Source of the DNA: Silene conica
Taxonomy: Eukaryota > Streptophyta > Magnoliopsida > Caryophyllales > Caryophyllaceae
Assembly (NCBI GenBank): GCA_029255685.2
Contig: CM055314.2
Coordinates: 37,516,790 to 37,580,789 of the forward strand
DNA length: 64,000 nt
Reading direction: 5' to 3'
The position numbers were made by a program, and so were the translations under genes. Positions within the stretch are counted from its first letter, which is position 1. Each line of letters opens with the position of its first letter. The notes under the pieces are model-generated. The model was given only the letters and a program-made list of their open reading frames with translations, was not told the origin of the DNA and did no database searches. Below are positions 54,971-64,000 of the stretch, in pieces.

Positions 54971-57900
54971 TTTGATCTAAGAAAAAAGCAAGCCAAAGGA
55001 GAGTTTGTTCCAGATGCAAACAAAGATGCTTTGTTTTATGCTCTTGGTGAAAAGGATGATCACCCGAGCCGTGCTACAGGTTTTGGTGGAGTTAATATTA
55101 CTGTGCAATGTGCATTCGGGGCAGCACCCAAATCTGCAAATTGGAGAAAAAGTAATACATCGCTAGAGGACCGAGAGGCCTTAAAAGCTGAACTAAGATT
55201 AGAGCTTCAAAGTGAGATGCAATTGGCCGTTAAAAATAGTGTGTCATTGGCTTTGCAAGAAATGGGCATGTCCACCTTGAAGCAACCTGATGACCATGCT
55301 GAAGTGAACAATTTAAAACCGTCTTCAACACCAGAAATTAAGGTAACATTGTTGCACTGGCTGCTTTTTTTTTTGTTTTGATCAATATCAATCTTAAGGA
55401 TTTGCAAGGTTCATAATGTAAAAGAGCCAATAAACATAGGTTTACGCTAAGTAAGCATGCTTTGGTTTGTAAGCTAACTAACAGATTGTTATATACGTAT
55501 GATGATACGCCACTTCGACTTCTTCTAAATGACCCTCAAGGCGGAGTAACGTATGAAGTTGCTCGTGGCAAGGCATATCCAGGAGAGCTATGTCATCATG
55601 GCAATGTTGGATCAGATCAAGTAAGGGTAAAAGTTTCGATTGTTCCTGAAGAGTTCGAGACGGTTCCACTTCCTATTCCAGTGTCAGCCTATGATCTATT
55701 TACATTGAAGGATGCGATTGGAAGTATTGTATTGTGGCCACTTGCATTAGTGAGAGTTGAAAATGAAGTACTAATGAATATTTAGTTCTCTTTTATACCT
55801 TTAATTTCCTGCTGTTTTACGGGTTTTCATGATGTCAGTGCATTACTTTGAGCATTACTTTGAGCAGGACATACGAGCTTCACAACTTAAATTAATGGGT
55901 AGCAACTCACACCATACAAAATTATCGGTTACGCCAACAAAAGCACCAGTTGATGAGGAACCCATAGTGGAGTCTCTAAGTCCAGACTTGCAATGGCTGA
56001 AAGTACTTCTTAGTACAATGATTGATGGAGAGACTTATAACATTTGCTTAGATGCCGGTTTATTTTACCGCAACACAGATGAAAAGACGGTAGTATACAA
56101 AGATGATCTAAGCCAATTTCTCGGGGGGTGTGAGCTTAATATCTCGATCATTCAAATATTCATAAGGTCCTGTAATTTATCTAGAGCTATTTGAATTTTT
56201 CTTTGAGTTAGGTAATATATACATACACTTAATCACCCATATGTACATGCAGAGCACTTCGAGATGATCTAGCCAAAGTCGTTGCCGAACCTCGGATGGG
56301 ATGGTTGTGCCCTGATGCAACTTCAGATGCCAAACTGATTAAAAAGGCGGAGATTGCAATTGCGTATATTACTAGCGCATTTCAGAAGTCTGTTCAGAAT
56401 GACCACGAATTCATCTTGGCACCAATTATTGATAGGTAAAACTATTATAATACTTTACCGCTAACTAGCATATGAGAGTTCTGGCTAGAAACATTTGCTT
56501 TTAATTGTTGGTATGTTTTAAATGCAGTAAGCATTGGGTTCTACTCGCTATTTCTCCGCGAACGTATACCATATATGAGTTTGATTCGGCTGCCCTTAGA
56601 GAAGGTCACAAGTTATACATGAAGATGATAGTTCTCAGGCAAGTAATGGTAGTTTACGGTTTAATTTCTTATTTATCTAGCCTAGCTACATGAGCGTCAC
56701 TTATAAATTTTTGTGAACTAACATTGTAAATTTTGTATGTAAACTAACCTTGTTAAGTTTTTGTATGGTAGCTCCTTAAAAAGGTACAAAATGTCAGGTG
56801 GCGAAATAAAGGTGAAAAGGAAAGAGCCATTGTGGAAATCTATTAAGGTGGATCATTCTTTATATCAAAACATTAAGAGCATTTTATATCATTACCTCGT
56901 ATTTCAATTGCGATTATCATCATTATTTTTAATATAATGTACTAGTGCCCTCAACAAAACGGGAGCGTGGAGTCTGGCTATTTTGTGATGCGTTTCATGT
57001 ATGACATAGTGAAGAGTTGCACAACTATAACTGATTTGGAGAAGGTATGTCCCATTGTCGTCCGTTGTCTTCTCCTGTTTGAAATAGCTAAGTACACTGT
57101 ATGTCATCGTATATAATGAATGAATATCGGCCTGTCCAGTAGCCCTCGCGTTGAGGTCTTGAATCACGCTCAAAACAATCACTTTCGACTATCAGCTTTG
57201 AAATCCCCTTGCCCCTCGCCTCGTTCATGCCCCTCGCCTACTTACTACTGTACAATACTGCTGTCCACTGTCAACCAATGCTACTACCCTCTACATTCGG
57301 TTTTCCTATTACTAGTCTGTACTACTTGCATCTGCACTCTACTGCCTACACTACTCTTACGCTTACTGCTATTGCTACACTGCCCCTCTTATGGTCTGTT
57401 CAGACCAGGTCTTCCCTACGTTGCATCTACACTTACTGCTGCGTGCTCCCCCTCTACTTTCTCCACTGCACTTGCTGATCACTGCCACTGCATTACTCTA
57501 TTTTCTGAACTGAGTGTAGGGTCTTGTGTGAGTTCAGTCCTAGTTTTATGCCACTGCTAGTCCGTTATTCTGCTGTGTATATATATGCTACTGTTTTAAA
57601 ATATATAGGTCCCTGAGACAGGCCATCTTGTATTACATTATTTCATTCTGGACAGAGTATTGCATAAAAGTACACAATCAAAGAATGTTAAATAAGAGGA
57701 AAGTCCAGGTCGGTCCTAGTAAAGTAGTTTAATAAAAAAGAGAAGGGGGATTAATTGAGCCTTTTTTTACCTATCTGAACAAGGCTTTCCGAAATTTAGA
57801 GTTTATTAGAATCTGATTTGAAAAGATTTTTAAGGTAGGCCTGTCTTAAGTAAGCAAGACCAAACGACAACTCCCTTCATTGGTGGTCACTTGCTCGGTT

Positions 57901-58436
57901 CAGTCAAAGGCAGAACTCAAAGAGCAGACTTGGACTTCATTCCTATTCCTAAGTGCCAGGGCAGCGTAGCCTTACTCCCAGTTTCTTCTTTATCTCTCTC
58001 TCTTAACGACGAATCCATCTCCGCCGATTTCTTCTCTTAACATTCGGAGTTGGTATCAAAGAGATGTTGATGCTGCTATCATATGCCACTAAGCTATACC
58101 CATTTCTATCTATCCTAATTTCATGTTTTAAAATATATAGATAAGGTTTACTATCTATCCTAATTTGGTAAGATGTGAATTTTAAGGTTAGAGGGTGAGT
58201 TTTTACCATTACTAAATGGATGTCGTTATCATCTTTATTGGCTTTATGGACTGTTTATTTTGTACTGCTGAATTGGTGCTTCCATTCTAACTTAATAGGT
58301 TGCTAATGACTTGTTGTGTTCTGTTATATATTTAGGTTTTTTACTCATTCCAAGGAGAAGAGTCATACACGAATGGTGAGATAAATGAAGTGCGGGACAA
58401 GTGGGCTACGTACTTCACCAGCCGATGTGTTAATTA
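54971..58436 (+). pseudogene. CACTA second gene: transposase_24-like and Ulp1-type domains, Cys-to-Ser
   Basis: Spliced gene. Exon-like blocks: 54971-55342 (KGEFVPDANKDALFYALGEK, then a Glu/Leu helix); about 55485-55790 (LLLNDPQGGVTYEVARGKAY, then SIVLWPLALV); about 55838-56167; 56254-56437; 56528-56639; about 56771-56850; 56946-57044; and 58336-58436 (EINEVRDKWATYF, stop TAG). The later blocks form a Ulp1-like cysteine protease: His in KHWVLLAI (about 56530), Asp in YEFDSA, and CPQQNGSVESGYFVMRFM, where the family has ECGYY. Codon 56973-56975 is TCT (Ser) in place of the nucleophile Cys. One intron uses GC (CAG/GCAAGT at 56640). I see stops only outside proposed exons, but gaps in the exon model remain, so I list it as a probable pseudogene. 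Confidence 0.7.
57045..58335 (+). other. Long last intron of the CACTA second gene
   Basis: GTATGT at 57045 to TTTAG before 58336. It holds a C-rich segment (57180-57540) with only artefactual ORFs. Its size suggests a nested insertion, but no termini were found. Confidence 0.5.
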
Positions 58437-58532
58437 GTCATTAACTAGTATGTACCGACTTTGCTTTCTATAGCTAAACGATTAGAGATCAGGACATCAT
58501 TCCCGACTTTTATTTTATAGTTTTTTAATGTT

Positions 58533-61342
58533 TGTAATACCCCGTATTTTAGCCTCGGTCAACAACTGTCAAACTCTGTTTTATACAAGTATTTCAAATA
58601 GAACGTTTATAAAGTACTTTAGGTAAACTGTCGTTATTTTATAAATCGTATTTCTACGATTACTTCGTATTTCATAATCCTTTTATATTTGACGATTATT
58701 TCATAAATGGCATTTCAATCGTATTTCTTTAATTCTGATAATATATTTATAATTAAATATATTTCTTATTTTATAATTATTTCTCATCTAGACTTGTTTT
58801 ATATTTTATCAAGACGAGGTATAATTACATTTAATTTTTATTCGATACGTGTTTGCTAATTGCTATAATAATTGTATTAGTTATAGGTGTCGTTATTTTA
58901 AGTTATGGGCTAAAGAACGGGATATAGTCATATAAGACCTCGAGATGCGTGATGGGCTTAGGTGTGACGTGCGATGGATAAGGTAACCGAGTATAGTGCA
59001 ACAAGAACAAAAATAATAACGAAACAAACCCTAATGCCTACCACGTCCTTTCCTATTCTACTCCACCCATCGACAAAACTTAACAAAACACAAAACCCTA
59101 CTTCAACCCAATTCATCTGCCTCCTTTCCCCACCGATCTTACTTCATCAACAAATGAAGACTAACTCTGCCCTGAGAAGAACAAAGGGGAAAGATAAACA
59201 ATTAAGAACAGCCCACGCATTCATCGTCTTGCACTTGCGCAGTAGGCGAGTTTGTAAGTCTTTCACGCTCATTGTATCAGTTCTTCTTCTAGTGTGATGA
59301 TGTTATGAGTACCATTGCAGTGTGAATAACTTGTATCTCGTGTTTAAAGCAACGTCCTGCCACCATAGCTCTTAAAATAGTAACCATAGATATCGACATA
59401 AACCTAGTATACTTCCTCTGTTGCGTTTTGTTTTACTCAACTAATCACGTTTGTATGGTTTAATTCTATGGTAAGTCTATGTATACTGTTAGTGGGGTGT
59501 TAGTAGTTTACGTTGGGGGTGCTAGGGTGGTGTGTGGTGGTCGAGAAACTGCAATACGCAGCCTATTTTGGGGTTGTTTCAGACGGTGCATAAACAGGGA
59601 AGGACGAGGGGTGTACAGTGGTTTGGGGAGTCTGTTTTACATGGTTTGGCTTGGGTCGAGCCCTGGTGCTTTCCACCAGGTGTCGTGGGTGGCGTGTAGT
59701 TGTCGGGTTTGGTGTTAGGTGTTGGTTAGGGTGGTGGTGGAGGTAGCTAGAGGAAGGTTTACAGGGTAGGAACACCCCGGGTACAATTATGTTGCAGGCC
59801 GCGGGTCTGGGTGCTGGTGTTTGTGCGAGGCCACAGGCTAGTGAGGGTTGAGTCAGTAGCGATGGGTTGTGTCAACGGGTACGTTACAGTGCAGTGGTCA
59901 CGACCACCATCGATAGGTGGTGGTTCTGGCTCTTTTAGGGCGGTCGTTAGGGGGTCAAAACAGGCTGGTCAGGGGGAGGGGCTGTTGGTCACGGTCTGGT
60001 TGTTTATGTTTTGCGTTTTTGGGTTGATTGGAGTTACGTGTTTAGTGGGTGCCTAGTATTACTATCATTAATATTATTGTTATATGATATCATTATTACT
60101 AATATTATTATTATTATAATTTATATTATTATTATTATTATTATTATTATTGTTATTATTGTCTTATTGTTATGATTGCTTTATTATAAATATTATTTAT
60201 GATTAAGGGTATTATTCCTAGATCTCGATAATCGCATGATTAGTGATGTCATTAGTATTTTAATCGTGTTTTGACAATTGTTAGGGTTATAATTTTATTA
60301 TTATTGTTGTCTTTTCGGTTAATATTAGTATTAGTAAAAGTGGAATATGTTGTTAAGTTGGTAATAATGTATTAGTTGATTTCATGTTATATATATAAAG
60401 TAAGTCGATTTTGGTAAGGATATACGGAGTACTTAGTAATTTATAGTTAGATAATAGCATGTGGTTGCATGAGTAGAATTTAATATTAAATAATATTTAT
60501 AGGAGCGGAGTTCGAGGTGGAATATTTCTAGACGATGTTGCTTTTCAGTCTTGCTATTCCAGGTAGGATACACTGACCTTATACTCTGTGATGTGTTATG
60601 AATAGATGTTGGATTGTGTGTATTGGATGTTGAGCATGATTTATATGAGAATGATATTGGTTGGATGAGTGTTGATTATTATTATTATTATTGGTATGCG
60701 CATTGTATTATTTAATAGCATGATTGATTAAGAGTATTGTTGCATTCACGAGCATGGCATGTGCATTGGATACGGATTTGAGATGATGAGATACTATTGG
60801 GCCCAGGCTAGTTCTGCAGGACTAGACCTGGTGACCTCAGCTGTTATGCTGGTGTTCGGCGACGGCCGAGTATAGTCTGCCGGGAGGTTCGGTATGGCTG
60901 GGAGTCACGGGTTTGAGATTTAGAATGAGATTGAGCTCGAGCATATCATGACACTTGCATATCATTTTTATTGCATTATTTATTAGTGTGTTACCCTACT
61001 CAACCGCGAGGTTGACAGTGTATTCGTGTACACCTACGATGATCCGGAATGGGGAGTAGATTCTACAGGTCAGAGACAGATGGACTAGGAGCTTGGGCAA
61101 GGAGTGAGACATGGCGTGGACCTACTTAGAATTAGATCATATCTAGAGAAGTCATCAGTTGTATTTTCTTTTCCGTTATGTAGTAGCTGTAATAACCAAA
61201 AGTTTAAATTCTATCAGTTTTATATAAAGTACTTTGGTTTGTTTAATTTGTTATGCACTACCTCGGACATTCCGAGATGGTAACAGCTCTATTTATTTGA
61301 GAATGTCTTGCTAAAGGCTCTTAAATAAATGGGGGTGTCACA
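58533..61342 (+). repeat. 5' LTR of the second non-coding element
   Basis: Contains a TTA-type microsatellite at 60060-60160. Small ORFs at 58974-59297, 59479-59718 and 59811-60056 have no protein features. Confidence 0.88.
60060..60160. repeat. TTA-type microsatellite
   Basis: Imperfect ATT/TTA run at the position equivalent to 17517 and 32517. Confidence 0.85.
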
Positions 61343-61345
61343 AAG

Positions 61346-61357
61346 TGGTATTAGAGC
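61346..61357 (+). other. Primer binding site, one-base variant
   Basis: TGGTATTAGAGC; one C-to-T change from the iMet site at 18780. Confidence 0.8.
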
Positions 61358-63630
61358 GAACGATCCTCAGGCCTAAACCAAATGAATAATAATGAACGTA
61401 GGAAGAGTCTTATAAAATGAACCCCAGGTTAGTAACTGTTAGGAGCCCCAGGATTGGGATGAGTTAGGGGCCCCCTCAAACCAAGCCACTGGCCCTTTCA
61501 GTCTAACCTGGTAACCCTTGAGTGATGCAGAGAGTGGGTAGTAACAAGATAAAAGATCAGACCTTGCCTATATTGCCTATATTGTACTAACAGTTTTACA
61601 GGAGCGGAATTAGGTAAGTTATGATATGAAACATGGTAGGAGCTCTGTATTGTGAAGCATGAAAATGATATTGAATGTTGGTTGAAATATATGACTTCCA
61701 AGTTTTGAGAATATGAGTATGAGTATATGAGTTGATATATGAGTTTGACTTGTATGGTGATATACATGCGGCTATATGATCCCTGAACCCTTAGGTAGAG
61801 ATATAGTATAATGATGTGTGTAATGAGTTGATGATAGAAGCACCATAAGCTATAGCCACCTAGGAGGGTAGATGTAGGAGAGATATGACCATAATTGACT
61901 GGAATGGTAAATAGAGCCAACCAGGCAATGTTGTTACATGATGCGGAATCAAGTTGAGTCTTGTGTGTAAAACTAGTAGACCAAAACGGATGTCGTGTCT
62001 GTTGATAATAGCTTTGTTGCTATTCTGAGTGTGTATATACTTCATATCTGAATGCTTTATTCTTTGCAAGAATTCACTGTTTGGCTTACTAGGAAAAATA
62101 GATCGGATTTTGAGATTTAAGATTGTTATTATTTTATTAATTGCCTTAGCAATCCATGTCTAGTGATATGTGGAATGTGTTGTCCTAAGTCATGAATGTT
62201 ATATAGTTATGTGTTAAAAATTACATGCCGATTTTAAGTCTAATTATATACATTTAATTTGGTTATAATGTTAGTATTCAATAAGTGGCACCTTAGTGAT
62301 TTCTAGGATATATTTTCGTATTTAATAAGCTGTGATTGTTACGATGGTAGCTAGAAACTAATGCATTGTCTATACATACATGATTATTGAGTCATTAGTT
62401 GATTTTATTGTCGGTCTCACAATATTTACCGTTTTCTAGATGGAAATTACATGTTAATATGGTGTAATGTGATATCAATGCTTCAACTGATATGTCCACA
62501 TGTTTTAGAGAAAGAATGATTGTGTTTAAATGTGATAATGTGAAACAATTTTTTTTTCTTTTACGAATCAAAATTTTATAAATTTTCAGAATGTTACCTT
62601 GTTGTACGGGTTGCCATTTAAAATGTGTTCTATATATGTATTCGAATTTTTTTTTTTTTTTTTTTTTTTATAAATGATAACCTCCTGAGTTAGCTTTCCA
62701 GTGCCTTTGGTTTAATGATAATAGGAGTTATATTTTGAGAGAAATAAATATTTTAATTGACAGTGGTCAGATTGTTACTGCACAGTACCGTTTTGACCTA
62801 TGTATTTAAAACGTGTTTATTGTTCCTGCATAATTCCAACTTCACTGTTTATAAGTTTCATTCACGTTTTCAAAATGATAAGCCACGTAAAATCTTAACG
62901 AGTCGTTATTTAATAGTGAATTTTCACAAGTTGTTCAAATTTCTGTCTAAGTGCTGTAAAGTTTTGTTCAGACCAATCGAGTTTTAAAATTTGTTATAAA
63001 TAATATCCTTAAGCGTTGCGACTGATTCTTTTTCCTATGATTAGTTAATTCATTTTATTTTCTAAAAACTATAATGTCTCACAAAATGTCTAAGCGGTTA
63101 TTTAATTATGCAGTGTGATGTATGATTGTTAAAATTGTAAGTCATGTAAGTTTTCAATATAAATGTTTAATCAAATATGAATTATGTGATGTAACCATGT
63201 GATATCCTGATATGGCATTTGTAGCATGAACAGTAGGCATATGATATGATTATGAACTTTATTATATGATAATATAACCTTATTTATTTCAGTGAGTTTT
63301 ATATAAAGTAGTTTCAATTATACAGGTGCTATTACATTCCGTTAATGTGACCTTATGATATTCATGAAATGTATTAATTCGTCAAGAATGAACTATGTGT
63401 TAGCTAATTGTCTACATTGATGTAAAAGTGTTAATTTTGTGTCAGAATTTCCAAGGGTATATAAGTGTTAGTTGCCCTGATTTTACTGTGTGGCATGAAA
63501 TTGACGAGTATGCTTTGTTGCTTTAAAAGTCGAATGCTAGTTGCCCAATATAGAGTAATTAACTTATCAGATAATTTATGACTTTTGCTTGATGACCTTC
63601 TTGAGCTTTGAATGTGGAATTTTATAATGG
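61358..63630 (+). other. Internal non-coding region
   Basis: No gene. Collinear in blocks with 18792-19378 and 28024-30866. A poly-T run lies at 62648-62669. Confidence 0.75.
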
Positions 63631-63978
63631 GGTTACGGGGACGTAACCATGTCTTAAGGAGGATAGGATTGTAAAATCTTAATTACTTATGATCTGACTA
63701 GTTGGTATATCATGATTGGTTTGACTGAGATTGACCCTGCATGGAGTCTGCTGTTTTAATTTGTTATGTTTCGGTCAATGTTACGTTTTTTTTTGTGTTA
63801 TATACACGTGTCGTATGTTAAATTTTGAGGACAAAGTTTCTTAAGGGGGATAGAATGTAATATTTCGCGTTTGAAGCCTATATAAGTGTTACTTGTGATT
63901 GTTTCATAATTATTATATGTTTGTTATCTCTGCGGGGTGGCGAACTTCGGGACGAAGTTCATTTTAAGGAGGGAAGAC
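63631..63978 (+). promoter_or_regulatory. Three hairpin, purine-tract, TGTAA modules
   Basis: Hairpins at 63631-63648, 63820-63839 (one G-T type pair) and 63942-63960, each followed after 16-21 bases by TGTAA (63670, 63856 and 63979). Same order as at 30867-31223. Confidence 0.85.
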
Positions 63979-64000
63979 TGTAATACCCCGTATTTTAGCC
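63979..64000 (+). repeat. First 22 bases of the 3' LTR
   Basis: TGTAATACCCCGTATTTTAG onward, identical to the start of the LTR at 58533. Confidence 0.9.

Larger units (their letters stand above)
58533..63978 (+). mobile_element. Second non-coding LTR element of the TGTAATACCCC family
   Basis: 5' LTR 58533-61342 (TGTAATACCCCGTATTTT to GGGGGTGTCACA, 2810 bp), primer site TGGTATTAGAGC at 61346, internal region 61343-63978 (2.6 kb, no gag or pol), and a 3' LTR that starts at 63979 and continues past the window. Start, end, the CAACCGCGAGGTTG dyad (about 61001) and the three 3' hairpin modules match the element at 16217-33769, but internal sequence and the LTR middle are well diverged and the 26-bp array is absent. 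The target duplication cannot be checked because the right end is missing. Confidence 0.88.
49227..64000 (+). mobile_element. CACTA transposon 4, large, formerly autonomous; right end outside window
   Basis: The left terminus CACTAGTAGAAAA at 49227 is followed by TTTGAGGCGTTTTTG subterminal repeats (49250-49385). It carries a TNP2 gene (51060-53630) and a second, spliced gene with transposase_24 and Ulp1-like parts (54971-58436). No right terminus was found before 58533, where an LTR element begins, so the CACTA probably resumes beyond the window. It is inserted in copia 3. Confidence 0.8.

Noticed and set aside
57120..57560. 146-codon ORF in the last CACTA intron
   Set aside because: Low-complexity C/T-rich composition, open in two frames at once, flanked by good splice sites of another gene.

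Overview
The window is plant (eudicot-type) repeat-rich intergenic DNA. It is built almost entirely of transposable elements nested in one another. I find no complete host gene, tRNA, rRNA or CRISPR array. Plant origin is inferred from the families present: Athila-like Ty3/gypsy, Ty1/copia with an iMet primer site, CACTA/En-Spm elements with TNP2 and Ulp1-type genes, a plant-style LINE tail, and AT-rich DNA with long microsatellites. I cannot name the species from sequence alone.

Layout. (1) 1-15.1 kb: minus-strand Athila-like retrotransposon sequence. One gag runs off the left edge (1-1405), with a tRNA-Asp-like primer site at 1562-1586 and a long LTR/untranslated region to its right. A second, different gag-protease copy lies at 9726-15112. 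A CACTA element (4627-9020) and a solo LTR (11460-13901, target duplication GCGCA) are nested in it. (2) 15.2-45.6 kb: a minus-strand, gag-only copia element. It is split by a large non-coding LTR retrotransposon (16217-33769, target duplication TCAAG) and by a CACTA element that carries fragments of a host receptor kinase (34273-39595, target duplication TCT). The large element is itself split by a very young, apparently complete copia element (19384-28018, target duplication CGGAC). (3) 43.0-49.2 kb: a shared copia LTR, holding a LINE-type insertion with a 12-bp target duplication, joins this element head-to-tail to a second copy of the same gag-only copia family. A small CACTA (46321-47732, target duplication CAA) sits in that copy. 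(4) 49.2 kb to the right edge: a large CACTA with a TNP2 transposase gene (frameshifted) and a transposase_24/Ulp1-type gene whose expected catalytic Cys is Ser. From 58533 it is interrupted by another member of the non-coding LTR family, whose 3' LTR begins 22 bases before the window ends.

Only the 1343-residue copia polyprotein at 22128-26159 looks able to function. Its two 997-bp LTRs differ at one position that I could see, so it is the youngest insertion here. The non-coding LTR family, the gag-only copia and the small CACTAs would all need proteins from elsewhere.

The most unusual signals are structural. First, a 12-nt dyad motif occurs in pairs spaced almost always 21 nt apart, forming 33-nt stem-loops, and recurs through Athila coding and non-coding DNA; a related motif with the same spacing lies in the unrelated young copia leader. 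Second, the 3' end of the non-coding LTR family carries three successive modules of hairpin, purine tract and TGTAA. Third, a CACTA has captured LRR-kinase exons with introns retained. Fourth, the Ulp1-type protease has a Cys-to-Ser change.
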